Below, one piece after another: positions 6,639 through 13,827 of a stretch of 17,172 bases of DNA. The notes beneath the pieces are model-generated. The model had not been told where the DNA came from and ran no database searches. It worked only from the letters and a program-made list of their open reading frames with translations. Source of the DNA: CAYPEK01 sp964409645 (GTDB taxonomy: Bacteria; UBP15; UBA6099); the NCBI GenBank assembly GCA_964409645.1, contig CAYPEK010000094.1:1-17172 (forward strand), given 5' to 3'. Within the stretch, counting starts at the first letter, position 1, and every line of letters begins with the position of its first letter. A program made the position numbers and the translations under genes.

Positions 6639-8711
6639 ATGGAAACCGCCAATTCCAAATCCGGATTGGATTCGACATTTCTTTTTCTTATTACATTGCT
6701 GTCGCCCGTTATTTTTCTTCCCCAACTCGGGGGCGCGGCACAGTTCACACTCGCGCGCCATTTTCTCGTAGTCGCGCTGGCATCAATGTGGGCGGTCGCC
6801 GCCGTCGCGGCGCGCGGCCCGCGCGCGATCCTGCCCCCGCGCGGCAGCGCAATCGCCATCGTTCTCTTCATCTTTTGGGGCATCGTGGCCGACTTCGCGC
6901 ATCACAGGCCGGGCGGCCTCTGGACGTTCCTCCTGCCGGTGTTCCTGCTCTTCACACTCTCGGCAAACGCGCCGGATCGGGAACGCGCGCGCCGCGCCGC
7001 CGAAAACGGAATCATCGCCGCTGGGCTTATCGTCTCCGCCTACGGTTATCTCCATTTTTTCAGAATCGCGAGATGGGTTCACAACATCGACTGGGGCCAG
7101 CGCACATCGTCGCTGTTCGAAGAGCCGAACGTGTTCGGCATATACATCATTTTTCCGCTTTACTGGTCTCTCGCGCGGCTGATTTCCTCGCGCGGCTCCG
7201 GAAAAAAAGTTTTCTACGCGATCTCGTCGGCCGCCTGCGCGGCGAGCCTTTTCCTTTCGTTCAGCCGCAGTGCGTGGTTCAGCTTCGGAGTAGCCCTGCC
7301 AGTTTTCGCGTGGGCGGCGCTTTCGGCGGTCGCGCGCGGCGATAGAAAAAGACGCATCAAATACATTGCCGCGTTCGTTGTTTTCGTCGCGGCGTTCGGA
7401 TTCCTCGCGGGCCGTCTGCCGGTGATGCAACGACTTGATTTCAACCCGGTAGCGCGCGTCGGCAGCGCCCTCGATTTCTTCAACAGCGAAAACCGGGTCA
7501 GGTCGTACATTCACGCCGGAACTTACGTCATCATACGCGAAAATCCGCTGTTCGGCGTCGGCAACTACAGCAGCGAACTCCAGAGGGTGCTCGCCGACAT
7601 GTATCACAGGCTGCACCTCCGGGAGATGTATAAATACTATTCGCCGCACCCGTCGAACGACTATCTCAACATCGCCGCGCTCGGCGGGATTCCGTCGCTT
7701 ATTTTGTACCTCATACTGATGCTCGGCGCGATCGCGGGCTGCATCGCGCACGTCAAGAAATCACGCGGGTCGCCCGACGCGGATTCGGCGCCGGCATATC
7801 CCGCCGCCACAATCGCGCTTGCGGTGCAGAGCTTCGCGTTTCAGTCGCCGCTGACAGGGATTGTTCCCGCCGCGCACTTCTGGATACCGGCGGGCCTCGC
7901 GAAACCAGAGGCAGCCGCGGGTACCGCAAAACCCGCCCCTGCCCCGATAGTGCGGTTCGCATGCGCCGCAGCGGTTGCTGTTCCGCTACTCGCTCTGGTC
8001 TGGTTTTCCAGCATAGTGCCCGCCGTCGGCAGATATCATTACAACATAGCTCATACGTGCAGGAACACGGGTTGTTTGGAAAAAGGGCTTCTCCACGCGG
8101 ATGAGGCGATAAAGTGGCTGCCGCGCGATCCGTTTTCACGAGTCGTTAAAGCCGAACTCGAACTGAAGAGCGACAAGCCGGTCGAAGCGATCCCGTATTT
8201 TCTGCAGGCCGAAAAACTCGCTCCGTACGACCCGTTGCTGCACAGAGACATCGGAATTTGCTACGCGCAACTTAAACAGTGGGGCGCGGCGAAAAAAGAA
8301 TTCGAAAAAGCGATACGCTGGGACCCCGGCCCGAGGGCGCGGCACCTGCCGATGCTCGCCGCGGCGATGCTCGGCACGGGCGACGCCAAAGGCGCGCTGA
8401 AAGCGCTCGAAGAGGGAGTTGCCGACTTCCCGAACGACCCCACCCTGCACTATTCGCTCGCGGGCGCTTACACCGCCGTCCGAAAGCCGGTCGAGGCTTA
8501 CCGGGAAGCCTACCGCGCCGTGCAGCTCAACTCGAAGAATCCGATCCGTTACACACGACTGGCGGAAACTCTTGGGGTGCTCGGCTATTTCGAAGAGGCG
8601 AAAAAAGCGGTGTCGATGGCCCTCGAACTAAACCCAAACGACACACGCGCCCGCACGCTTAAAGCGTGGCTCGAACATCCGCCCGCTAAGAAAAACGCCG
8701 ATAGTCGCTGA
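6639..8711 (+). CDS. O-antigen ligase/polymerase-like membrane protein with TPR domain
   Basis: 690-residue protein in two parts. Residues about 12-460 contain around ten hydrophobic segments and match the Wzy_C/WaaL/PglL superfamily: RTSSLFEEPNVFG, FSRSAW (208-213, Arg210), NRVRSYIHAGTYVI followed by NPLFGVGN, and HPSNDYLN (337-344, His337) in the large periplasmic loop. In characterised members such Arg and His residues are needed to transfer lipid-linked glycan to lipid A or to protein. Residues about 466-685 are five or six tetratricopeptide repeats (for example the IPYFLQAEKLAPYDPLL and EAKKAVSMALELNPN helices), likely a protein-docking platform. Such fusions exist in the family. The gene lies 39 bases after the propeller gene without a clear SD and 12 bases before the next gene. 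It could ligate O-antigen, polymerise an exopolysaccharide or glycosylate proteins; sequence alone does not decide. Confidence 0.87.
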   Translation: METANSKSGLDSTFLFLITLLSPVIFLPQLGGAAQFTLARHFLVVALASMWAVAAVAARGPRAILPPRGSAIAIVLFIFWGIVADFAHHRPGGLWTFLLPVFLLFTLSANAPDRERARRAAENGIIAAGLIVSAYGYLHFFRIARWVHNIDWGQRTSSLFEEPNVFGIYIIFPLYWSLARLISSRGSGKKVFYAISSAACAASLFLSFSRSAWFSFGVALPVFAWAALSAVARGDRKRRIKYIAAFVVFVAAFGFLAGRLPVMQRLDFNPVARVGSALDFFNSENRVRSYIHAGTYVIIRENPLFGVGNYSSELQRVLADMYHRLHLREMYKYYSPHPSNDYLNIAALGGIPSLILYLILMLGAIAGCIAHVKKSRGSPDADSAPAYPAATIALAVQSFAFQSPLTGIVPAAHFWIPAGLAKPEAAAGTAKPAPAPIVRFACAAAVAVPLLALVWFSSIVPAVGRYHYNIAHTCRNTGCLEKGLLHADEAIKWLPRDPFSRVVKAELELKSDKPVEAIPYFLQAEKLAPYDPLLHRDIGICYAQLKQWGAAKKEFEKAIRWDPGPRARHLPMLAAAMLGTGDAKGALKALEEGVADFPNDPTLHYSLAGAYTAVRKPVEAYREAYRAVQLNSKNPIRYTRLAETLGVLGYFEEAKKAVSMALELNPNDTRARTLKAWLEHPPAKKNADSR

Positions 8712-8723
8712 AACGCAAACTAT

Positions 8724-9692
8724 ATGGCCGGCAACAACCCGACATCCCCCGAAAACAAACGTCCCGCGCGGGCGATAGGGATTGCGGCGGCCGCCCTCCT
8801 CTCCGTCGCGCTGTTCCTCCTCCTTTTCCACAGGACAAATGCGCGAGAGGTACTCCGATATCTTTTCGCAGCAAATCCGATTCTCATCGCAGCCGCGCTC
8901 GCGGTATCGCTGGCCGAAAATATTTTTTTCGGCGCTTTCAAATGGCGGAGCGTCATGATTCTTGCGGACGCGCACATGCCGTATAAAGAAGCTCTCGCCA
9001 TTTACGCCGGAAGCGAAACAGCGGATATGTTTCTCCCGTTCAGGCTGGGAACGCTCGGCTCGGCTGCCGCCGTGTCACGCTCGCGGGGCGTCCCGCTTCC
9101 CGCGGCCGCAGCGGCGGCGGTGTACGACAGACTGCAAAATCTGCTCGCGCTGGTTCCGCCCGCGGCGCTTTTTCTCCTTTTTTCGGGAGCACTACCCGCG
9201 GCATTAGCCGTTGCTGCGGCAACGGCAGCCTGCGCCGCGGCGTTCGCGGTTTTCGCCGCGCTCGGAAGACGCGGGCGGCACGGCGGCGCACTTGCCGCAA
9301 AAAAAGGCGGTTTCGCATCGCTGGCGGAATTCGCCTCTAAATTCACTTTTAAGCAACACGCGCGTTTCTTCATCCTCGCATCCTTTTACCAGTACGCGGA
9401 GCTCGCCGTGTTTTACCTCATCCTCGTTGCAACGGGCGTGAAAGCGCCGTTCCTGCTCGCGGCGTCCGGCTGCGCGGTCACCGCTATCGCCGGCGGAATG
9501 CCGGTGACTATCAGCGGTTTCGGCCTTCGCGAAAATGCGGTGTTGCTGTTTCTCGCCGGCTTTGCTCCCAAGGAAACGCTTGTCGCCGCCGGGCTTCTTT
9601 ATTCGGCGGTCGAGTATATCTGGCCGGCAGTGGCGGGCGCTCCGTTCGTCCCGGCCTTTCTCGCGTCGCTCCGCGCCGGTGAAAAAAGCTGA
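8724..9692 (+). CDS. Integral membrane protein of the LPG-synthase TM / flippase-like family
   Basis: 322-residue polytopic inner-membrane protein with about eight hydrophobic segments (first about residues 17-36). It matches the lysylphosphatidylglycerol synthase transmembrane region family (UPF0104/AglD-like): KWRSVM (73-78), PFRLG (105-109) followed by a Ser/Arg-rich stretch, DRLQNL (135-140) and the hallmark MPVTISGFGLRE (259-270, Glu270). Stand-alone members lacking the cytosolic MprF-type synthetase domain are common; they are proposed to flip or modify lipids or take part in glycolipid pathways. There is no synthetase domain here, so it should not be called MprF. The gene starts 12 bases after the ligase-like gene with no visible SD, suggesting coupled translation. 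Very alanine-rich helices (about 126-190) are normal for a GC-rich membrane protein. Its placement next to a Wzy/WaaL-like gene points to surface glycan or glycolipid work. Confidence 0.85.
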   Translation: MAGNNPTSPENKRPARAIGIAAAALLSVALFLLLFHRTNAREVLRYLFAANPILIAAALAVSLAENIFFGAFKWRSVMILADAHMPYKEALAIYAGSETADMFLPFRLGTLGSAAAVSRSRGVPLPAAAAAAVYDRLQNLLALVPPAALFLLFSGALPAALAVAAATAACAAAFAVFAALGRRGRHGGALAAKKGGFASLAEFASKFTFKQHARFFILASFYQYAELAVFYLILVATGVKAPFLLAASGCAVTAIAGGMPVTISGFGLRENAVLLFLAGFAPKETLVAAGLLYSAVEYIWPAVAGAPFVPAFLASLRAGEKS

Positions 9693-9732
9693 TCCTAAAA
9701 TTAATTAAGGCCAATCACTCCGTTGATTTTTC

Positions 9733-9761
9733 TTTACATAAATATTTAAATATTATATATT
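9733..9761 (+). promoter_or_regulatory. Promoter of the lipoprotein gene
   Basis: TTTACA (9733-9738), a 17-bp AT-rich spacer and TATATT (9756-9761) form a good sigma-70-like promoter. Transcription would start near 9768, leaving a leader of about 58 bases. The early leader is GC-rich: GCACGCGGC (9764-9772) can pair imperfectly with GCCGCGCGGTGC downstream, then AAGGAG (9814-9819) precedes the ATG by six bases. This separates the lipoprotein gene from the preceding block. Confidence 0.7.
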
Positions 9762-9825
9762 TGGCACGCGGCAAAAAACGGGCCCGCGCACGCCGCGCGG
9801 TGCACGGTACACTAAGGAGTTCGTT

Positions 9826-10914
9826 ATGGTCGCTAAACGATTTTTCGGACTGTTGTTGATAGTGGCAATGGCGGTTGTCTTCGCCGGATGCAAGGACGAG
9901 ATAGACGACGCTATATCGAAACTGGGCGGCTCTAAAGCGGATCAGGAAATGGCGATGGGAGCGATAAGCATCTCGGCCAAAAACCCGATGCCGAAACTGC
10001 TCGAAGCAGTGAAGAACAAGAAACTCTCCGAGCTCACACGAAAGAACGTGGCATACCTGATCGGCGTTCAAAGCGAGAGTTCAAACACCGACATTGCGGT
10101 GGAGCCGCTGACGGAAGCGCTCAAAGACGCGGAACCCGCTGTTGCGAATGAGATACTTACCGCGTTAGAAAAAATTCCGGGCGACAAAAGCCTCGAAGCG
10201 CTGCAGAAAGCCACGACGAACAAAAAGCAGGACATTGCCGCAGCAGCAACGGAAATCCTCGAGCGCAAGGCCGGCGAGCTGGACGCGCAGGCGGACAAAC
10301 TCGTCGGAGCCGCAGCGGCGCCCCAACAGATCAAGTTCCTCGAAGAAGCGGTCAAAATAAATCCGGCGAACAAGCAGCGCATCGAGCGCCTCGCCGGTCT
10401 CTATCAGATTACGGGTCAGAACGACAAAGCGGAAGCGCTTTTCAGCAAAGGCGGAAAGTTCGTCACAACGCTGAAAGTCCTCGGCCCGTTCCCGAACGAC
10501 ACGCAGGACTACGTCGATACCGCGAAGGTTGACTTCGACACAACGGTCACCTCGCCCACCGGCGCGGAACTGATGTGGACGGATTTCACGGACATTCCGG
10601 ACACCGGCATTGTCGATTTCCGCAAGAGCGCCGCTTACAGGATGCCGAACATGTCCTTCTACGCGGCGTTCAAACTGACGTCCGGCGCCGCCGGCAAGGC
10701 GAACTTCAAAATCTACGGCGTGGACGAAACGGTCAGCCTCTGGGTCAACGGAAAAAAGGCGGCGGACAACGTGGCGTTCACGGATAACGAGAACGATTTC
10801 AGCGCGGACGTGAAATCCGGCGAGAACACGGTTGTCATACGGGTCGGCAGCCGGCGGTCGCCGAGGTTCTCGATACAGGTCTCCGGCGGCAAGGGCCTGA
10901 AAGCCGGAATATGA
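9826..10914 (+). CDS. Outer-membrane lipoprotein with helical repeats and C-terminal beta-sandwich
   Basis: 362-residue lipoprotein. Residues 1-21 form a signal peptide with lipobox VFAGC; Cys22 is the lipidation site. Lys at +2 (no Asp) favours outer-membrane delivery under the E. coli Lol rule. Residues about 35-150 look like HEAT/Armadillo-type helical repeats (MPKLLEAVKNKKLSELTRK, VANEILTALEKIPGDKSLE). Residues 170-218 contain a TPR-like unit (KFLEEAVKINPANKQRIE, then YQITGQNDKAEALF). Residues about 225-362 are a beta-sandwich that starts LKVLGPFPND and contains SLWVNGKKA, a pattern shared with galactose-binding-like modules. No catalytic residues are evident. It has its own promoter and a strong SD, and is followed 51 bases later by another secreted protein, so the two are probably co-transcribed. 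A structural, binding or assembly role at the envelope is inferred; the exact family is not recognised. Confidence 0.83.
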   Translation: MVAKRFFGLLLIVAMAVVFAGCKDEIDDAISKLGGSKADQEMAMGAISISAKNPMPKLLEAVKNKKLSELTRKNVAYLIGVQSESSNTDIAVEPLTEALKDAEPAVANEILTALEKIPGDKSLEALQKATTNKKQDIAAAATEILERKAGELDAQADKLVGAAAAPQQIKFLEEAVKINPANKQRIERLAGLYQITGQNDKAEALFSKGGKFVTTLKVLGPFPNDTQDYVDTAKVDFDTTVTSPTGAELMWTDFTDIPDTGIVDFRKSAAYRMPNMSFYAAFKLTSGAAGKANFKIYGVDETVSLWVNGKKAADNVAFTDNENDFSADVKSGENTVVIRVGSRRSPRFSIQVSGGKGLKAGI

Positions 10915-10965
10915 CGATTGGCAACAGCTTTTCGGTAAATACAAAATAGAACCGAGGGGGCGGAA

Positions 10966-12195
10966 ATGAAAGAGAAGAAAACGAACGGATTTGCGGCAGC
11001 CCTGATGGCGGGAGCAGCGACGGCGATGCTGTTCTACGGAATCGCGGCGGCACAGGCTCCGGCGAAACAGCCGGCGGCGAAGGGAGCGCCCGGAGCGAAG
11101 AAAGCCGGCGTCTCCGAAGAGGAAAAAAACAACATGATCGCGATGGTGAACGACCGGCTGAAGCACCGGTTCGCGCCCGCGATCAAAAGCATGAGCTTCG
11201 GCCCGGCGGCAGTCGGCAAACCGGTCAAGGTCACCATCAAGGCCGCGTACGAAGACAAGCGGGCTATAGATAAGATCAACGCGGCGGAAGTCTATTACTC
11301 GATCGACAACGGAAAAACATTCATCGGCCCGGTGGCGCTGAAAGCCGCCGGAGCTGGCACTTTCTCGGGCAACATCCCCGGCATTAAGAAATCGGGCAAG
11401 GTGCTCGTGTACCCGCGCGTGAAGGACTCCTACGGAAATATCGCGGTGGACCTTCCCTGCAAAGTATCGTCATGGCCGCCGATGGGCGACGGCTGCATGG
11501 CCGGCGGCGCGGTCGATCAGGAACCGGTTGACGACCCGGCCGCTAAGATCGAAAACAATTTCGACATCTGGGACATTCGCGTCGGCATGGACGACAATTT
11601 CTTCTACATCGACCAGAACGTCGAGGGCAAAATCGACAAGGGCAAAATGAACCCGCCCCACGTCAATATGTACATCTCGCTCGTTGTGGACACGAAAGAG
11701 CTCAATGAGTTCAACGATGCGACGCTGCTCATGAGTCAGGACAAGAAAACGCAGGAGAAGTATAAAAAGAAAGCCGGAATGGCGCTGCCCATTATCTACT
11801 CCCCGCTGGCATCGTCCGCTGTGAGCGGCATGATGGCCGCGCAGGAGGAACAGACTAAAAAGGAAGGCGCCGCGAAATCAGGCGACAAGGCTGACGCGAA
11901 ATCCGCAGAGAATAAACCCGCACAGCCTCCGAAAGTCCCGACGTGCTTCGTCGTCAGAAGCGTCAACGACAAGACGGACATGGACGCGAAATCCGTGAAA
12001 TGCAAAGCGGACGGCCCGGACCTGTTCATCAAACTCGACCGCTCGATCATGCCGGCAAGCATGAAAAACTCATTCTCGCTGCTCGGCACAATCAACGGGT
12101 TCGTCGACAATTTCTCGACGCCGATCCCGACCATCCGCGAGATATCGGGCATCACCCGTATCACATATAATCCGCATTCGTTCGTCGTGAAATAA
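10966..12195 (+). CDS. Secreted protein with Ig-like and possible CBM9/DOMON-like domains, function unknown
   Basis: 409-residue exported protein. The signal peptide spans residues 1 to about 29 (Lys-rich start, then a hydrophobic stretch ending in Ala-Ala-Ala-Gln). An Ala/Lys/Pro-rich linker (31-50) follows. Residues about 75-168 read as an Ig-like beta domain (AAEVYYSIDNGKTF, VLVYPRVKDSYGNIA). Residues about 196-285 and 350-409 (FDIWDIRVGMDDNFFYIDQN, MYISLVVDTKE) resemble the CBM9/DOMON-like pattern in which strands alternate with an aromatic 'dxxFYI' core. A charged Lys/Ala/Glu insert (about 290-322) interrupts it. Four cysteines (165, 177, 327, 346) could form disulfides in the periplasm. 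A GAGGGGG ribosome site (10954-10960) sits five bases before the ATG. No enzyme motif is seen and I do not recognise the family; the CBM9-like comparison is tentative. Confidence 0.78.
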   Translation: MKEKKTNGFAAALMAGAATAMLFYGIAAAQAPAKQPAAKGAPGAKKAGVSEEEKNNMIAMVNDRLKHRFAPAIKSMSFGPAAVGKPVKVTIKAAYEDKRAIDKINAAEVYYSIDNGKTFIGPVALKAAGAGTFSGNIPGIKKSGKVLVYPRVKDSYGNIAVDLPCKVSSWPPMGDGCMAGGAVDQEPVDDPAAKIENNFDIWDIRVGMDDNFFYIDQNVEGKIDKGKMNPPHVNMYISLVVDTKELNEFNDATLLMSQDKKTQEKYKKKAGMALPIIYSPLASSAVSGMMAAQEEQTKKEGAAKSGDKADAKSAENKPAQPPKVPTCFVVRSVNDKTDMDAKSVKCKADGPDLFIKLDRSIMPASMKNSFSLLGTINGFVDNFSTPIPTIREISGITRITYNPHSFVVK

Positions 12196-12222
12196 GAATT
12201 CGATATTCTAATCGGACTAACG

Positions 12223-12250
12223 GCGGCGGGGCTTCAAACCCCGCCGCTTT
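12223..12250 (+). terminator. GC-rich hairpin after the secreted-protein gene
   Basis: Perfect 9-bp GC stem (12223-12231 with 12239-12247) and 7-nt loop CTTCAAA, 28 bases after the stop codon, followed by only three Ts. Position and stability fit a transcription terminator or mRNA 3' end; the short T-run makes intrinsic termination less certain. Confidence 0.6.
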
Positions 12251-12349
12251 CCGTTATGGACGTCGTTTTAATGCCTTTTCCGGAATCTTCTTCCACCGTT
12301 TTGTTTTGCTATGGAACAATTATTCGCGTGATTTATCTGATATTAAAGA

Positions 12350-12355
12350 TATAAT
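12350..12355 (+). promoter_or_regulatory. Candidate -10 box of the SPOR-like gene
   Basis: A perfect TATAAT lies about 50 bases before the GTG start in an AT-rich stretch. No good -35 hexamer is found at 16-18 bp spacing and no TG extension is present, so the call rests on the -10 match and position only. The leader would be about 43 bases. Confidence 0.4.
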
Positions 12356-12404
12356 TGTTTGGACGGGTCGGTTGCACCCGGCGCGGATTTGGCGTGGTTG
12401 ATGT

Positions 12405-13793
12405 GTGACTAAAACGAGATTGATACATATTATCTTTATGCTGGCTGCGGCTTTGCTGTTCGCGCCACACCGCGCGGCGGCGCAGACGGCGGACGAGCCG
12501 GTCATGGTCGCCGTCATCGTCAGTCCAACCTCAGGCTCGGCAACAGATACCGCAAACACCGCATCGGCGGCAACCGAAACCGAAAAACTGCCGCCGTCGA
12601 ACACGCTGATAACCGAACCGCCCGCGAAACAAACAACAGCGGATTCCGCACCAGCCGCCGATACCGCTCCGGCGACAGCAGCAACCCAGACCGCACAACC
12701 CGCAACGGCTCCCGCTCCGGAAGCCGCTACACAGACAATTCCAGCACCCGGAAAAAAGCCCACCGCCGATAAAAATGCCCCTCAGCAAACTGAAAAAAAC
12801 GCCGATCAGCCCACGGAACAGCCACCCGCTCAGGCGACGCCGACACCGCCGCCGAACAGCAACGAACCGTTCCTGCTCCCCGCGCAATATTCAGTCAGGT
12901 CGGACCCGATGCTGACTGAAGAGGATGCAAAATCGCGCGCCAGCTCCCTCCGTATCGCCGGATACCACCCGTTCGTCAGGCAGCAAAAAACCGCTTCGGG
13001 CGACACATACTACGTGCTCGAACTCGGCCGTTTCAACGATCTTTCACTCGCGGTCGGATTGCTTCTCAAGATCAAACAGATGGATCAGAACTTCTACATC
13101 GCAGGAACCGCCGCCACTCCCATGGCAACCGGCGACACATCGATCAGCGACCGCCTCGACACGGTTCTGCCGACAAAAACCGACACCGCCGAACAGCTCC
13201 AACTCCTTGCATCGCAAGCGAAAAAACAGAATGAGATTGTAACCACCACCACCACGGGCGGCGAAGGAGTCGAGAAGCTTGTCGTCAGGCGCATCATCCG
13301 CCCGGCGGACAAAGGAGTGGCCACGGCGAAAGCCGGAACTAAACCCAAGCCGCCGGTGATCGTCAGCGCGGCGTCAAAACCACCTGAAAATATATCAACG
13401 ACCCGCATCTCCGCCGCTCCGAAGCGTTCCGCTTCCGTACAGCAGAAACTCCGCAACGCCGCGTGGAACATGCGCGAGGACGGGTTCGACGTTTTCTACG
13501 AGCACGAGGCGGAAAAACTGCCGGAGGGCGTTCTTGTCGGCGTTTTCGACACCGAAAATGACGCGCTCGGCCTCGCTGACGAACTGAAAAGCTACGGATA
13601 TACGATATCGGTAATTCAGGAAGAAGGCGGCGGCCTCTATCAGGTGCTGGCCGACCCCAACAGCACGGTCGGCGACGTATCCGTCATGACCGATGACAAA
13701 ATCAAGCCTTACAAGCAGTCGGAAGACTTCAAACCACCCTCCGACCCCACGGCTAATGCCCTGCTCGGCCTCATGAAATCCGGCCCGCGCTGA
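12405..13793 (+). CDS. Secreted protein with two SPOR-like domains and a Thr/Ala/Pro-rich stalk
   Basis: 462-residue exported protein. Start is GTG: the frame has no earlier usable start, and the next ATG (residue 12) would remove the positive N-terminus of the signal peptide (about 1-26, ending RAAAQ). Residues about 27-155 are a low-complexity Thr/Ala/Pro/Gln stalk. Residues about 162-230 (YSVRSDPMLTEEDAKSRASS, YYVLELGRFNDLSLA) match the SPOR pattern, roughly 70 residues of beta-alpha-beta repeats known in other proteins to bind denuded peptidoglycan. Residues about 345-425 (LRNAAWNMREDGFDVFYEHE, VLVGVFDTENDALGLADELK) look like a second SPOR-like unit. The intervening Lys/Pro-rich segment is disordered. 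There is no enzyme domain. No Shine-Dalgarno is obvious. A role at the cell wall or division septum is plausible but rests only on the SPOR-like pattern. Confidence 0.75.
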   Translation: MTKTRLIHIIFMLAAALLFAPHRAAAQTADEPVMVAVIVSPTSGSATDTANTASAATETEKLPPSNTLITEPPAKQTTADSAPAADTAPATAATQTAQPATAPAPEAATQTIPAPGKKPTADKNAPQQTEKNADQPTEQPPAQATPTPPPNSNEPFLLPAQYSVRSDPMLTEEDAKSRASSLRIAGYHPFVRQQKTASGDTYYVLELGRFNDLSLAVGLLLKIKQMDQNFYIAGTAATPMATGDTSISDRLDTVLPTKTDTAEQLQLLASQAKKQNEIVTTTTTGGEGVEKLVVRRIIRPADKGVATAKAGTKPKPPVIVSAASKPPENISTTRISAAPKRSASVQQKLRNAAWNMREDGFDVFYEHEAEKLPEGVLVGVFDTENDALGLADELKSYGYTISVIQEEGGGLYQVLADPNSTVGDVSVMTDDKIKPYKQSEDFKPPSDPTANALLGLMKSGPR

Positions 13794-13827
13794 CGAACCT
13801 CAAGCTACGCGAGACCGTACAGACCTT

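Noticed and set aside
8724..9692. Full MprF lysylphosphatidylglycerol synthase
   Set aside because: Only the membrane region is present; the cytosolic synthetase domain is absent.
9713..9730. Weak hairpin plus T-run as terminator after the membrane-protein gene
   Set aside because: Only five AT-rich base pairs (AATCA/TGATT); too unstable to call, although transcription probably ends somewhere here.
13794..13827. Bidirectional terminator between the convergent SPOR-like and GH2 genes
   Set aside because: The 34-base gap shows no stable stem followed by a T-run on either strand.
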